The notes below the pieces were generated by a model. That model did not search any database and was not told where the DNA came from. It saw nothing but the letters and a program-made list of their open reading frames with translations. A program made the translations under genes and the position numbers. From Nitrosococcus halophilus Nc 4 (lineage in GTDB: Bacteria; Pseudomonadota; Gammaproteobacteria; Nitrosococcales; Nitrosococcaceae): DNA of 64,000 nt. The stretch lies in contig NC_013960.1 of assembly GCF_000024725.1 (NCBI RefSeq), positions 3,024,001-3,088,000 of the forward strand, written 5' to 3'. This document shows positions 28,124 to 38,002 of this stretch, in pieces. The first letter of the stretch is position 1, and each line of letters starts with the position of its first letter.

Positions 28124-29017
28124 TCATGAAGGGGTTGAATGGGTTTTGATCTTTTTGGAAAGCCATTCGAGAATCAGATTATTGACCTGTTCCGGGGCCT
28201 CCTGTTGAACCCAGTGAGAGACACCGGGAAGATAATGCAAAGAGAGATCGTTTACATAATGTTCTGTTCCGTAGGTGGTTTCTTTTCCCAGAGCGAGATC
28301 TTCTTCACCCCAGATCATGAGGGTGGGAACTTCAATAGCAGGTTCATAGTCATGAGACTTCCGCCAGGGTGCTTCTCGGAACAGGGCCCGGTAGTAGTTT
28401 ACCATTGCCCGGAGTGCGCCAGGCTGGACTGCATGATGACGATAAACATTGATGACTTCATCGGGAAAACGGTTATTATCCATTGCCATGTAGCGCATGG
28501 CTTTGCCGAGGAGCCAACCATTCCCCCTGCTCAGTAACCATTCTGGAAGCCAAGGAATCTGGAAAAATAATATATACCAAGATCTCCCCAGTTGTTTCCA
28601 GGTTTTTAGGCATTTAAGAAAGGGGACAGGGTGGGGTACATTCATAATAATAAGGCCTTCAAGAGGATGGACTTTGCCGATGGCGAACAGCCAAGCCAGC
28701 GCAGCCCCCCAGTCATGACCGATAAGCAGAACCGATTGGCAGTGGGAAGCCTCTATGAGGGCGGCAATATCCGCCAGGAGGAGGTCGGTGCGGTAATCGG
28801 CTATTTTTGGAGGACGCGAACTGCGCCCATAGCCGCGCAAGTTGGGTGCCCAAACTCGATAACCTTGCTCTGCGAGTAGCGGCATCTGATAGCGCCATGA
28901 ATAGCTGCATTCAGGGAAACCGTGTAGGCAAAGGGCAAGCCGGTCGCCGCTGCCGCATTGCTCAACTTCAAAGCGAAGACCGTTGGCGGAGACAAAATGG
29001 GTTTCTATGGGTGCCAT
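28124..29017 (-). CDS. Alpha/beta hydrolase (epoxide hydrolase-like)
   Basis: 297 residues. HGFPECSYSWRYQM is the oxyanion loop with the HGFP signature. The nucleophile elbow GHDWGAALAW has Asp, as in epoxide hydrolases and haloalkane dehalogenases. Catalytic His is in GVSHWVQQEAPE. A Trp-rich cap domain sits between. No signal peptide. It starts three bases after the stop of the preceding lipoprotein-hydrolase gene, so both are one operon. Substrate unknown. Confidence 0.88.
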   Translation of the reverse strand: MAPIETHFVSANGLRFEVEQCGSGDRLALCLHGFPECSYSWRYQMPLLAEQGYRVWAPNLRGYGRSSRPPKIADYRTDLLLADIAALIEASHCQSVLLIGHDWGAALAWLFAIGKVHPLEGLIIMNVPHPVPFLKCLKTWKQLGRSWYILFFQIPWLPEWLLSRGNGWLLGKAMRYMAMDNNRFPDEVINVYRHHAVQPGALRAMVNYYRALFREAPWRKSHDYEPAIEVPTLMIWGEEDLALGKETTYGTEHYVNDLSLHYLPGVSHWVQQEAPEQVNNLILEWLSKKIKTHSTPS

Positions 29018-29020
29018 GAA

Positions 29021-30196
29021 TTAGGGATCTGTTGGGGCTCGTTTTCCGAGCAGTAAGTAGATAGCCCGATACATTCGCCAAAGATCCGGTAGTTCATGAC
29101 TCCAAAAAGCAGGGGTAAAGAAGCTCCGAAACTTAAAGTCCACATGAGTGAGCGTCTGTTCTATGATATAAAGCTTAGCTTGTTTAGGGGGCAAAGCGTT
29201 AGCTAAGGCGATGCTTTCAGTATAGGGAATCAGGGGATCATCTTTGCCATGGACGAGAATGACCTGCGCTTGAATCGGGGTCAAATCTTGGTTGCTTAAA
29301 CTTAAGTTCTCAATAAGCTGTCGGAGTCCCTGGGGTAGGGCTTGGATGAGTGGGGAAACCTGGGCCGGATCGGTGTTGTTCAAAAGAGAATATACCGCCT
29401 TGCCCTGGGGGCCTAGACGGGGAGCGAGAAAAGTAATATCTGCGTCTGGGTTACGGATTTTAATGTTTATCATTTCCTTCAGTACAGCACGATCCGCTGG
29501 ATTGGTCAGGTATTTCAGGCTGGTGGCCGCAAAGATCAATTTTCCATATTGACTGGGTTCTAGGTCATGTTCGCTTTCTGAAAGATATCCCGTGGTAAAA
29601 AAACGGATAGCCGTTTCCAAATCATAATAGCCGCCTACCCCGAAGATAAATTGCACTTGAGCGCGAATATCCTCCTCTAGGGAGGCAATGACTGCTAAAC
29701 CTACAGAAAAACTAAAGGCACCAAATCCCAGATGATCTGAGGGCACAAGATCGGGGCGATCAGCAAGATAGGCCAGGGCATCGGCGATGACCCGAGGGTG
29801 TCGAGTTCTGACCTGAAGATGCTGAAATTCTTTTAGCTCCGGTGTAAGTACGGCAAAGCGGGCCCGTGCTAGGGTATTGGCAAAGGCGACCAGGCGGGGG
29901 TCATCTTTACCAAGGGGGACTACCCCAGGGACTAATACGATTCCTGCCCGAGGTGGCGCGGCGGCAGGTAGATAAAGCGTTCCCTGATGGGTGCGGCCCG
30001 CAACCGTATAAGTGACTCCTGCTTGGCTTGGAGTGGGAGTGGTTGATTTCCAGCGTGAAGGGGCTTCCCTGGCTGCAGTGTCGGCAAGTATGAGTGCTGC
30101 TTCATAGCTGCGCTGAGGGACGCAACCATTAAGTAAGAGTATTAGGCTTGCACAGAGCCATAAATATTTTTTTATCAACTTTTTCGGAGCAAGCAC
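29021..30196 (-). CDS. Alpha/beta hydrolase lipoprotein
   Basis: 391 residues. The N terminus has a hydrophobic signal and lipobox (LILLLNGC, Cys about 25), so it is likely membrane-anchored in the periplasm. The hydrolase fold follows: GIVLVPGVVPLGKDD, a nucleophile region with FGAFSFSVGLAV, ILVHGKDDPLIPYTES with the catalytic Asp, and a C-terminal LTHVDF that may supply the His. Annotated in relatives as dienelactone-hydrolase-like or hypothetical. Co-transcribed with the downstream hydrolase. Confidence 0.78.
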   Translation of the reverse strand: MLAPKKLIKKYLWLCASLILLLNGCVPQRSYEAALILADTAAREAPSRWKSTTPTPSQAGVTYTVAGRTHQGTLYLPAAAPPRAGIVLVPGVVPLGKDDPRLVAFANTLARARFAVLTPELKEFQHLQVRTRHPRVIADALAYLADRPDLVPSDHLGFGAFSFSVGLAVIASLEEDIRAQVQFIFGVGGYYDLETAIRFFTTGYLSESEHDLEPSQYGKLIFAATSLKYLTNPADRAVLKEMINIKIRNPDADITFLAPRLGPQGKAVYSLLNNTDPAQVSPLIQALPQGLRQLIENLSLSNQDLTPIQAQVILVHGKDDPLIPYTESIALANALPPKQAKLYIIEQTLTHVDFKFRSFFTPAFWSHELPDLWRMYRAIYLLLGKRAPTDP

Positions 30197-30218
30197 TCAT
30201 CTAGGACAGGGTGTAGGC

Positions 30219-30767
30219 TTATGGGGTGGTTACTTCCGCATCGGCTTCCTTTAAAGTACCTCCTTTGTTTTCCTGAGCACGTTTTTTCCCTTTGCGTCGG
30301 CTATGTTTGGCAGCCTTTTTTGCGCGCTGCTTGCGCTCCCATTGCCGTTCCCATTTTTTTTCGAAAGCGGCCATAGCACGAGCTTTAGCGGCTGCCTTTT
30401 TTTCTGCCAGCCGTTTTTCTTGCTCCTCAAGCTTGGTGCGCTCCCGTTCTGCCTTGACCACAGCTCTGAGGTCTATCTTTGCTTGCCGCAATGCGGCTGT
30501 GGCTTCTCGCTTGTCCTCTTTTGCCTTAGCTAAGGACTCGCGAGCTCGTTCGGCAGCCGCTATGGCGGTAGCGCGTTTGGTTTCTTTAGCTTTAGCGGTT
30601 GCCTGCGTTACGCGCTCTTTTGCCTTATCGACCCGCTGTGTTACTCTTTCCAATTTTTTCTCAGCCAGAGCAATTGCCTTCTCGGCGCGGGTTATCGATC
30701 CGCTCACCATGGGGGCTTGCTTGCGTGCACTTTTGACGGTTTTCTTTTTTGTCGTTCGTTTTGCCAT
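30219..30767 (-). CDS. Ala/Lys-rich basic coiled-coil protein, hypothetical
   Basis: 182 residues starting MAKRTTKKKTVKSARKQ, then a nearly uninterrupted Ala/Lys/Glu/Arg coiled coil (about 30-140) and a basic tail (KHSRRKGKKRAQ). I use ATG 30767 because the basic N terminus begins there; an upstream ATG at 30827 would add 20 unrelated hydrophobic residues. Composition resembles histone H1-like or AlgP-type proteins. Same architecture as the product of 17466-18047, but no close sequence identity is obvious by eye. Confidence 0.72.
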   Translation of the reverse strand: MAKRTTKKKTVKSARKQAPMVSGSITRAEKAIALAEKKLERVTQRVDKAKERVTQATAKAKETKRATAIAAAERARESLAKAKEDKREATAALRQAKIDLRAVVKAERERTKLEEQEKRLAEKKAAAKARAMAAFEKKWERQWERKQRAKKAAKHSRRKGKKRAQENKGGTLKEADAEVTTP

Positions 30768-30893
30768 AATCTTAAAATTTAAAATTTCGGTGGAACATAT
30801 AGCAAGGATAGCGCAGAGATTAAGCAACTGCCAAACAAAATAGAGGTTAAATTGAATAAAAATACTTCAATCGTTTTTTATACGGATTTGTCC

Positions 30894-30921
30894 TTGACAT
30901 TAACGCGTGATTTTTCAAAAT
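30894..30921 (+). promoter_or_regulatory. Probable sigma-70 promoter of the methyltransferase gene
   Basis: Perfect -35 box TTGACA (30894-30899), 16-base spacer, and -10 box CAAAAT (30916-30921), ending 40 bases before the ATG at 30962. The -10 matches four of six consensus bases. Confidence 0.5.
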
Positions 30922-30961
30922 GTGTTCACCATAATTATGGAGAAATCAATAGAAATAACTG

Positions 30962-31804
30962 ATGGCAGTTAAAGATATCCAACTCCCTTATTTTGATTTA
31001 CTGTTGGCGCAACTGGATCAGGGCAATGCTAGGCTAGAACTTGCCTTTGGGCGCCACGTCCACTGGGGTTATTGGCCCCAAGTGCCTCAGGGGGTAGTGT
31101 CACCGGCGGATTTTGCCTGGGCGGCTGAAAATCTCACTAGAGAGGTTTATGGTGCCGCTGGTATGGAAAACGGTCAGCGTGTCCTGGATGTAGGTTGTGG
31201 CCTTGGTGGCACTATTGCCAGCCTGAATGAAAATTTTTCTGGAGTAGAACTGATCGGATTGAATATCGATCCCCGTCAATTGATTCGGGCCCAAGAAAAA
31301 GTTAAGGCCCGTTCAGGCAATCTCATTCACTTTACAGAGGGCAATGCCTGTTGGCTGCCTTTTCCTGGCCAGTTCTTTGAGGTGGTTTTGGCGGTGGAGT
31401 GTATTTTTCACTTCCCTCAGCGGAGAAAATTTTTTGAAGAAGCATCTCGGGTGCTTAAACCAGGGGGGCGTCTGGCCCTGTCTGATTTTGTGCCCCGAGC
31501 TTTTCTTTTACCCCTGGCGGCATTAAGTAAGAGATGGCCTTTTTCAAAGGGGTTTTTTGGCCGTTGCAATCTGCAATGCACTATAGCCCAATATAGATCC
31601 CTGGCCAAGGATACGGGGTTTAAACTGCGAGTAGAGAAGGATATTACGGAAAACACGCTTCCGACCTACCCTTTTCTCCGTGCTATGGGGACGGAACTTA
31701 ATATTAGGGATCCTTCCGCAAAGTTTGAAACCTGGATAGTGGAGTGGGCAAGTCGTCTCAGGCTGTTGCGCTATTTGGTGCTTTCTTTTGAGAAATTAAG
31801 ATAG
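30962..31804 (+). CDS. SAM-dependent methyltransferase
   Basis: 280-residue class I methyltransferase. Motif I is VLDVGCGLGGTIASL (about 74-88), motif II/III includes LIGLNIDPRQLIRAQ, and LKPGGRLALSDF is the post-III strand. Overall it resembles small-molecule (tocopherol, sarcosine or sterol type) methyltransferases, with an N-terminal HVHWGYWP stretch typical of that group. The substrate cannot be named from sequence. Single gene with its own promoter. Confidence 0.85.
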   Translation: MAVKDIQLPYFDLLLAQLDQGNARLELAFGRHVHWGYWPQVPQGVVSPADFAWAAENLTREVYGAAGMENGQRVLDVGCGLGGTIASLNENFSGVELIGLNIDPRQLIRAQEKVKARSGNLIHFTEGNACWLPFPGQFFEVVLAVECIFHFPQRRKFFEEASRVLKPGGRLALSDFVPRAFLLPLAALSKRWPFSKGFFGRCNLQCTIAQYRSLAKDTGFKLRVEKDITENTLPTYPFLRAMGTELNIRDPSAKFETWIVEWASRLRLLRYLVLSFEKLR

Positions 31805-31868
31805 GGATAAAAATTTTACAGCCAGGGAGCTTATCCCCCTATCATTTTAGTCGATTTTTGTTGAGATC

Positions 31869-34061
31869 TTAAATTTGACTGTTAGCTAATCGGGCTGAAA
31901 GATGGGTCAGCCGAGCGGTTGAATTGATCCTTTTGACGGCAATGGCGAGGGCCTTAGGTTGTCCCACAAGTACCACTAGCCGTTTGCCCCGGGTAATGCC
32001 GGTGTAAAGCAGGTTTCTTTGTAACAGGGTGTAATGTTGAATGGCGAGGGGAATGACGACCGCGGGATATTCCGAGCCTTGGCTCTTGTGCACCGAGGTG
32101 GCATAGGCCAAAGCAATTTCGTCAAGTTCGCCTAATTCGTATTCTATCTCTCGGCCATCGAAGTCGATATGTACGAGTCCTTCCTCAAGGGCTATCCTGG
32201 TTATCCTTCCAATATCCCCATTAAACACTTCTTTGTCATAATTATTGACAGTTTGAATGACCTTATCGCCGGGGGCAAAGCTCCAACCAAAGCGATTGAT
32301 CTTGGGTTGAGATTGTCCATTGAGTTGTTGTTGCAAGAGCCCATTCAGTGCTCGCGCACCGAGACTGCCCCGATTCATGGGGGTAAGGACTTGAATGTCG
32401 CGAGTAGAATCAAATCCGAAACGCTTGGGAATACGGCTGGTTACCAATTCCAGCACCCTATCCTGGATAGTTTCTGGAGATTTGGTGGGAATGAAGTAGA
32501 AGTCGCTAAGTGTGGCCGCTTCATCGGCTTTCTCTGGCATTTTTCCTTGATTGATTCGGTGCGCATTGACGACGATCTTGGAACTGGCTGCCTGGCGAAA
32601 GACTTCGCTGAGGTGAACGGTGGAGATTTTTTGGGAGGCGATAATATCCGCGAGTATCTGCCCGGGTCCCACCGAAGGTAACTGGTCTTTATCGCCTATC
32701 AGTATGCATGCTGCATGATTAGGAATAGCTTGGAGCAATTGATTCATCAACCCCACGTCTACCATGGAAACCTCATCAATGACGATGAGATCGGCTTGAA
32801 GGGGGTTGGCCGCATGGTGCTTGAAACCCATTGCATGGGGATCGAATTCAAGCAGACGATGGATCGTTTTGGCTTCCAGGCCAGTGGATTCGGCTAGCCG
32901 TTTTGCCGCCCGCCCGGTCGGGGCCCCCAGGAGTACCTGGGTTTGCTTGGCCCGAACAATTCGGAGAATGCTGTTGACGACGGTGGTTTTGCCGACACCA
33001 GGTCCCCCGGTGATGACGGTGATCTTGTTGTTGATTGTTTGAATAAGGGCAACCCGTTGAGAGGGGGAGAGTAACAATCCTGTTTTGGCTTCAACCCAGG
33101 GGATCGCTTTATCGGCATTAATTTGTCCCCAGGGGGGTACCCCTCGGAGAAGCCGCTGCAAATGTTTGGCCACGCCTATTTCTGATCGATAAAGTGGAGC
33201 TAGAAATAGGCAGGGTTTGCCCGCAATGATCTCGGCTATTAGTTGTCCTTCAGCGACTTCTTGAGTAATGGCTTGTTCAATGATAGGGGCGGGGATTTCC
33301 AGCAATTGGCTAGCCGTTTCCACTAATCGTCCCTGTTCCATGGCACAGTGTCCTTCATTAGCAAATTCCTGGAGCACATGACGAACCCCCGCCTGGGCGC
33401 GGATGAGAGAATCGGCAGGGATTCCCAGCCGTTGGGCAATCCTATCGGCAGTTTTAAAGCCAATGCCATGGATATCGAGTGCAAGTCGGTAGGGGTTTTC
33501 GCGAACCCGCTCGATGGCTTTGTCGCCATAGGTTTTATAAATACGGACTGCCCTGGCGCTACCCACTCCATGGGATTGTAGAAACACCATGATGGCTCGA
33601 ATGACCCTCTGTTCTGCCCAGGCCTGAATGACTTGTTCTTTGCGTTTGGGGCCGATACCGTCTAATTCGGTGAGGCGCTCAGACTCGTGCTCGATGACTT
33701 CGAAAACCTGTTCGCCAAAGGCTTGTACCAATTTCTTGGCAAAGTGGGGACCGATTCCTTTGACCATTCCTGAGCCTAGATATTTTTCGATTCCTTCTAG
33801 GGTGCTAGGAGGGATAACTCTTAAATGCTTGGTCTTAAATTGGAGACCATGGGTGCGGTCGTTGACCCACTCACCGTGGCATTCAACATACTCACCCGGC
33901 GTGACCGTTGGGGTATTGCCGACCACGGTGATGAGATCCCGCTCACCACGCACTTTAATTCGTAGGACACAAAATCCATTTTCCTCACTATGGAAAGTGA
34001 CGCGTTCTACAGCACCAGTGAGAAATTCGGGTGGAGTTTCTGAGTGGAGGGGGGGCTTCAT
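31869..34061 (-). CDS. recD2: RecD2-type SF1B DNA helicase
   Basis: 730 residues, 5'-3' helicase of the RecD2 (RecD-like, RecBC-independent) type. N-terminal OB-like and helix-hairpin-helix regions ([34 protein letters not shown]) precede the motor. Walker A is [13 protein letters not shown], Walker [14 protein letters not shown], and [19 protein letters not shown] motif V/VI of the UvrD_C_2 domain. RecD2 works in replication-fork or repair processes without RecB and RecC, consistent with an AddAB-like pair elsewhere in the window. Confidence 0.92.
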   Translation of the reverse strand: MKPPLHSETPPEFLTGAVERVTFHSEENGFCVLRIKVRGERDLITVVGNTPTVTPGEYVECHGEWVNDRTHGLQFKTKHLRVIPPSTLEGIEKYLGSGMVKGIGPHFAKKLVQAFGEQVFEVIEHESERLTELDGIGPKRKEQVIQAWAEQRVIRAIMVFLQSHGVGSARAVRIYKTYGDKAIERVRENPYRLALDIHGIGFKTADRIAQRLGIPADSLIRAQAGVRHVLQEFANEGHCAMEQGRLVETASQLLEIPAPIIEQAITQEVAEGQLIAEIIAGKPCLFLAPLYRSEIGVAKHLQRLLRGVPPWGQINADKAIPWVEAKTGLLLSPSQRVALIQTINNKITVITGGPGVGKTTVVNSILRIVRAKQTQVLLGAPTGRAAKRLAESTGLEAKTIHRLLEFDPHAMGFKHHAANPLQADLIVIDEVSMVDVGLMNQLLQAIPNHAACILIGDKDQLPSVGPGQILADIIASQKISTVHLSEVFRQAASSKIVVNAHRINQGKMPEKADEAATLSDFYFIPTKSPETIQDRVLELVTSRIPKRFGFDSTRDIQVLTPMNRGSLGARALNGLLQQQLNGQSQPKINRFGWSFAPGDKVIQTVNNYDKEVFNGDIGRITRIALEEGLVHIDFDGREIEYELGELDEIALAYATSVHKSQGSEYPAVVIPLAIQHYTLLQRNLLYTGITRGKRLVVLVGQPKALAIAVKRINSTARLTHLSARLANSQI

Positions 34062-34116
34062 TGGACTAACTGAGGGGATTAATGTCCAGTCTATCGCATT
34101 TTTCGTTTAAATGAGA

Positions 34117-34131
34117 CCCAAGCCGCTTGGG
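34117..34131 (-). terminator. Possible terminator hairpin after pstB
   Basis: Palindrome CCCAAG-CCG-CTTGGG at 34117-34131. Read on the minus strand it is followed by TCTCATTT, a poor T tract, about 95 bases beyond the pstB stop. Tentative. Confidence 0.3.
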
Positions 34132-34225
34132 ATCGGCGTGAAGACACGTTGTCAATTCACCTCTAGAAGCTCGAAATGAGAACCACGGTATAAAGGCCTA
34201 GAAAATGAGAGTCCTACAATAGCTG

Positions 34226-35131
34226 TTAGCCCCTTGCCCCACTGACATAGGAGGCGGTAATGGGATTTTTAGGTGAATTAAAGATTTTTGCTGCATTGTC
34301 CATTTCAATTAATCGACCCGCCCCTTCTTGAACCCAGAAAAGGGCGACATTATCAGCGATGCGGCGGGCTTGAGCCAGATTGTGGGTGACAATCAGGATG
34401 GTCATTTGTTGACCTAGTTTGACAATTTGGTCTTCAACAATCTGGCTAGCAAGTGGATCTAGCGCGCTACAGGGTTCATCCATAAGCAGTATCTCCGGTT
34501 GCAGCGCTAGGGCCCGGGCGATGCATAGTCGCTGCTGTTGGCCCCCGGATAAAGAGTGGGCGGGGGCGTTTAATCGTTCTTTGACTTCTTCCCACAGGCC
34601 GACTTCTTTGAGCACCTTCTCTATTCTTTCTTCCCTTTGCCTGCGCTGGGTTATCCCGTGCTCCTTTAGAGGCAATTCCATATTTTTAATAATAGAAAGG
34701 GGAAAGGGGTTGGGTTTTTGAAAGATCATGCCAATACGTCGGCGCAAGGTGAGCAGATCAGTTGTGGGTGCATGAACATCGCCACGGTCAAAGCGAACAT
34801 GTCCTTTGACCTGGCATCCTGGAATTAAATCCGTGATCCGATTCAGGGAGTTTAGAAAGCTGGTTTTGCCACAACCAGAGGGGCCAATCAAAGCCGTGAT
34901 CCCGCCTTTGGGGATGGCGAGGGCCACATCTTTGAGGGCCGGTTTGGGGCCGTAATAAACGGACAGGGATTTAACCTCAAGGAAAGGTTCAAAGGTGTTT
35001 GCAGGCTGGTCCTGTTCAGCAGGCTTTGGGAAGAGGCTTCCAGTTTTTGGGTTCACTAGGAAGAGGATAACAAGCTTAGGGGCATTTAGGGGAGGATAAC
35101 CTTTCGCTGTAACCAGCGGTGAGTCAGCCAA
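34226..35131 (-). CDS. pstB: Phosphate ABC transporter ATP-binding protein PstB
   Basis: ATPase of the high-affinity phosphate importer. Walker A GPSGCGKTSFL, signature LSGGQQQRLCIARAL and Walker B ILLMDEPCSALDP are complete. The start is uncertain: the longest frame begins with TTG 35131 inside pstA, a GTG at 35056 would remove 25 residues, and the conserved domain starts only at FLEVKSLSVYYG, so the N terminus is longer than usual (most PstB are about 260 residues). Last gene of the ArsR-pstSCAB operon. No phoU follows. Confidence 0.9.
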   Translation of the reverse strand: MADSPLVTAKGYPPLNAPKLVILFLVNPKTGSLFPKPAEQDQPANTFEPFLEVKSLSVYYGPKPALKDVALAIPKGGITALIGPSGCGKTSFLNSLNRITDLIPGCQVKGHVRFDRGDVHAPTTDLLTLRRRIGMIFQKPNPFPLSIIKNMELPLKEHGITQRRQREERIEKVLKEVGLWEEVKERLNAPAHSLSGGQQQRLCIARALALQPEILLMDEPCSALDPLASQIVEDQIVKLGQQMTILIVTHNLAQARRIADNVALFWVQEGAGRLIEMDNAAKIFNSPKNPITASYVSGARG

Positions 35132-35964
35132 TTTGCCGTTCCATTGATGAGTACCAGCAGCGTAATGAGCACGAATGCTGAAGCATAGGCGGTTGAAGTC
35201 CCGCCGGGTACGTTCATGGTGAGATCATAAATATGCAGTGAAAGTGCTCGCCCAGAATCATGCAAAGAACTGGGCATTCGATCCACATAACCACTGGTGA
35301 AGATGAGGGCTGCCGTTTCAGCCATGGCCCGACCAATCCCCAAGATTAGGCCCACCACAAGGCCAGGGGTTGCTGTAGGTAGCAATAGGTGCCAAAGAGT
35401 GCTCATCCGGCTCATTCCCAGGGCTGCGGCACCGAGACGGTATTCCAAGGGCACGCTGCGAAATCCTTCTTCGGTGGCGCGAATGAGCAGTGGCAATACC
35501 ATGCAGGCCAGGGTGAGTCCCCCCGACAGAATTGAGAAGCCCATACCAAGATAAATGCAAAAAAAAGCATTCCCAAATAGCCCAAATACAATCGAGGGGA
35601 CACCGGCCAGGACATCGAGACTGCGACCTACTAGCCGGCCAAAGGGGTTATCAGCCCGGGTAAATTCAGCCAAAAAGATAGCCGCTCCAACGCTGATGGG
35701 CACTGCGACAGCTAGACAGACTAATAAAATCAGCCCTGTTGAAACCAGGATCGAGCTAATGCCGCCTTCACGACCGGCATTTTGGGGAAGATCAGTCAAA
35801 AAAGACCAGGAAATCCGATCTAAACTGCGCCAAATAAGATCGATGAATAACCAAGCAAAAAAAGCAGTAACCAGTAGGGCCATGGCCCAGATGATGACCG
35901 TAGCCATTCGCTCTGGCCAGCGGGAGCTGAGGGGAAGGGAAGGAGCATTGCGGGGGTTAATCAT
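35086..35964 (-). CDS. pstA: Phosphate ABC transporter permease PstA
   Basis: 292-residue inner-membrane permease with six or so membrane segments; the first (VIIWAMALLVTAFFAWLFI) starts near residue 22. The ABC-interaction loop EGFRSVPLEYRLGAAALG is the EAA-like motif. Its start overlaps the pstC stop by 4 bases (ATGA). Forms the channel with PstC. Confidence 0.92.
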   Translation of the reverse strand: MINPRNAPSLPLSSRWPERMATVIIWAMALLVTAFFAWLFIDLIWRSLDRISWSFLTDLPQNAGREGGISSILVSTGLILLVCLAVAVPISVGAAIFLAEFTRADNPFGRLVGRSLDVLAGVPSIVFGLFGNAFFCIYLGMGFSILSGGLTLACMVLPLLIRATEEGFRSVPLEYRLGAAALGMSRMSTLWHLLLPTATPGLVVGLILGIGRAMAETAALIFTSGYVDRMPSSLHDSGRALSLHIYDLTMNVPGGTSTAYASAFVLITLLVLINGTANWLTHRWLQRKVILP

Positions 35965-36824
35965 GGACTGCTTTTGGGTTTTAAGATTTCTACTGTGGCA
36001 ATCAAAGCCATCACCAATGCCATGAGTAGTAATCCGCTCACAAACAGGGCTGAGCGGTGATCTCCCATGGCGTAGGCCATCTCCAGGGCGATATTAGCCG
36101 TGAGAGTCCGGATGGGGTCAAAGATATTTCCCGGTACTTGCACCACGTTACCACAGACCATTAATACCGCCATGGTTTCTCCGAGAGCCCGCATTGTGCC
36201 TAACAAGATTCCCGTCAACAGGCCCGATTTCGCCGCAGGCAGAGCCACATGCCAAATGAGGCTAAAGCGGGAAAAACCCAGGGCCGCTGCTCCCTGCGTA
36301 TATTCTCTAGGAAGCCCCGCCAAGGCAGCGTCGGCAAGCAGAGCGATGGTGGGCAAGATCATAAGAGCGAGGATCAAAATCCCTGCCAGCAGACTAGGGC
36401 CGGGGGGCTCTAGTTGGCGAATAAGCGGCACTAGGACCACCAGACCCCAGAGGCCATAGATAACGGAGGGGATTCCTGCCAGCAGTTCAATCAACCGACG
36501 ATAGAGCCGGGCCAAAAACGGGGGAGCGTAATAGTGGCAGAAAAGAGCGGCGCCAATCCCTAACGGTGTGGCCAGAAGGATAGCCCCCCCAGTGGCCATT
36601 AGAGTTCCAACCAACATTGGCGCTAGATTAAAGTGCCCTTCTGACGCCAGGGGGGAGGGATGCCAGCCCCTATCAAAGAAAAATTTGCTCGCCCCCACCT
36701 GCTGGAGGGCCGGTATTGCTTCAAGGGCCAAAAAAACAATAATTAACAGGATGATTAAACCTGCAATGCTCGCGCATCCACGCAGGCACCAAGCCAGCAG
36801 TTTGTCATTTCTCCAGAGGGACAA
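35961..36824 (-). CDS. pstC: Phosphate ABC transporter permease PstC
   Basis: About 287 residues, six membrane segments and the permease loop ALAGLPREYTQGAAALGFS. The reading frame is open back into the pstS 3' end. I prefer TTG 36824, which has AAGGA eight bases upstream and overlaps pstS by 20 bases; ATG 36848 is the nearest ATG but has no ribosome site. Works with PstA as the membrane channel. Confidence 0.88.
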   Translation of the reverse strand: MSLWRNDKLLAWCLRGCASIAGLIILLIIVFLALEAIPALQQVGASKFFFDRGWHPSPLASEGHFNLAPMLVGTLMATGGAILLATPLGIGAALFCHYYAPPFLARLYRRLIELLAGIPSVIYGLWGLVVLVPLIRQLEPPGPSLLAGILILALMILPTIALLADAALAGLPREYTQGAAALGFSRFSLIWHVALPAAKSGLLTGILLGTMRALGETMAVLMVCGNVVQVPGNIFDPIRTLTANIALEMAYAMGDHRSALFVSGLLLMALVMALIATVEILKPKSSP

Positions 36825-37632
36825 AATATTGTTCCTTGATGAGATCATGCACTTGGGCGGATTGGGCAAAGCTAATGAATTCCTTAACCCAGCCTTCAGG
36901 GGGCGTTCCTGTGACTAGATTTAAAGGGCGAGAGAGAGGGAAACTGCCTTTCCGCACATTTTCAATTGTGGCCGGGACTGATCCCAGGGGGAGCAGTTTA
37001 ATGGGAATGCTTTGTTGGGCATCGAATTCGGCCGTGCCAATGGAAACATATCCGATGGCATCAGGATTGCCGGCTACGGTTTTAATGCCTTGCTCATTAT
37101 CGCCAATGATGACATCGGCGGCGATATCCTGACTTTTCAATGAAAAGTGTTGCAGAAATAGCGCTAAGGTGGAACGGCCTTCAGCTTTATTGACGACGGT
37201 AATGGGAGCGTCTTGCCCACCCACCTCTTTCCAGTTGGTGACTTGGCCTGTGTAGATTGCAATGATTTGTTGATCGGTCAGTTGTTGAACCGGATTGTCT
37301 TTATGAGTGATGACGGCAATCCCGTCTCGGGCCAGGGTAAACCCATATAAATTATTTTCTTCAGGCCGGAGACCTCGGGAGACCATGCCGATATCGGCCA
37401 GCCCATTTTGGGCGTCGGCAATTCCCCGTGATGATCCTCCCGTTTGCACGTCAATTCGAACCTCTGGGTGCTGGCGCTCAAACCGTTTACCGATCTCTGA
37501 AGCCAGTGGCGCAATAGTGCTAGAGCCGGTTAAGGTTAAGGTCAGCGGGCGATCCGGGGAGTCGCAGCCAGGCAGAGCGGTGAAGATAGTGAGGAGCCAC
37601 AGGGTAAAAGTACTCCGATTCCAAGATTTCAT
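36805..37632 (-). CDS. pstS: Phosphate-binding lipoprotein PstS
   Basis: 275-residue periplasmic substrate-binding protein. The signal peptide ends in a lipobox (TALPGC, Cys about 23), so it is lipid-anchored rather than free. Phosphate-contact motifs are LTGSSTIAPLA and GGSSRGIADAQNG, and the Asp/Ser-rich loop TVVNKAEGRSTLALF. It starts 17 bases after the ArsR-like gene stop and overlaps pstC, so regulator and transporter are one operon. Confidence 0.92.
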   Translation of the reverse strand: MKSWNRSTFTLWLLTIFTALPGCDSPDRPLTLTLTGSSTIAPLASEIGKRFERQHPEVRIDVQTGGSSRGIADAQNGLADIGMVSRGLRPEENNLYGFTLARDGIAVITHKDNPVQQLTDQQIIAIYTGQVTNWKEVGGQDAPITVVNKAEGRSTLALFLQHFSLKSQDIAADVIIGDNEQGIKTVAGNPDAIGYVSIGTAEFDAQQSIPIKLLPLGSVPATIENVRKGSFPLSRPLNLVTGTPPEGWVKEFISFAQSAQVHDLIKEQYFVPLEK

Positions 37633-37649
37633 GGCGGTTTCTCAGCAAC

Positions 37650-37979
37650 TCAGTCAAATGAAAGAAAACAGCATCCTAAGTTGATGGCTTTGCTTTTAGA
37701 CGCTAAGGCAACATGGGGAGCCAGCCGATACCGAATACTTTTGCCATCCCGTTCAGCCAAAACAAAGCCTGCCTTACGTAATACCTTCAAGTGATGGGAC
37801 AATAGACTCTGTTCCACCCTTAGTGTTTCATTCATTGTGCTCACATGCTTGGGGCCATTCAAAAGCTGTTCAACAATAGCTAAACGGGTTTCATCTGCCA
37901 GCACCTTGAGTAGATTTGCACACGACAGCGTTTCTTTGGCTAAAGCAGCGCGGGTATTTTTTGGAAAGTAGTCGCTCAT
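37650..37979 (-). CDS. ArsR/SmtB-family repressor of the pst operon
   Basis: 109-residue winged-helix regulator. LLKVLADETRLAIVEQLLNG begins the DNA-binding domain, MNETLRVEQSLLSHHLKVL is the recognition helix, and AERDGKSIRYRL the wing. The usual metal-binding CxC in the helix before recognition is absent; Cys occur at about 20 and as a C-terminal GCC, so the effector is unclear. AAGGG provides the ribosome site. It is the first gene of the pst operon and an ArsR-type operator lies inside its own promoter, so it probably represses the whole operon. Confidence 0.87.
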   Translation of the reverse strand: MSDYFPKNTRAALAKETLSCANLLKVLADETRLAIVEQLLNGPKHVSTMNETLRVEQSLLSHHLKVLRKAGFVLAERDGKSIRYRLAPHVALASKSKAINLGCCFLSFD

Positions 37980-38002
37980 TAATACGCCCTTATATGAATC
38001 AA

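Noticed and set aside
30292-30843. Long open frame antisense to the Ala/Lys coiled-coil gene
   Set aside because: It is the shadow of a low-complexity gene; its Ala/Ser/Arg/Phe make-up mirrors the Lys/Ala codons.
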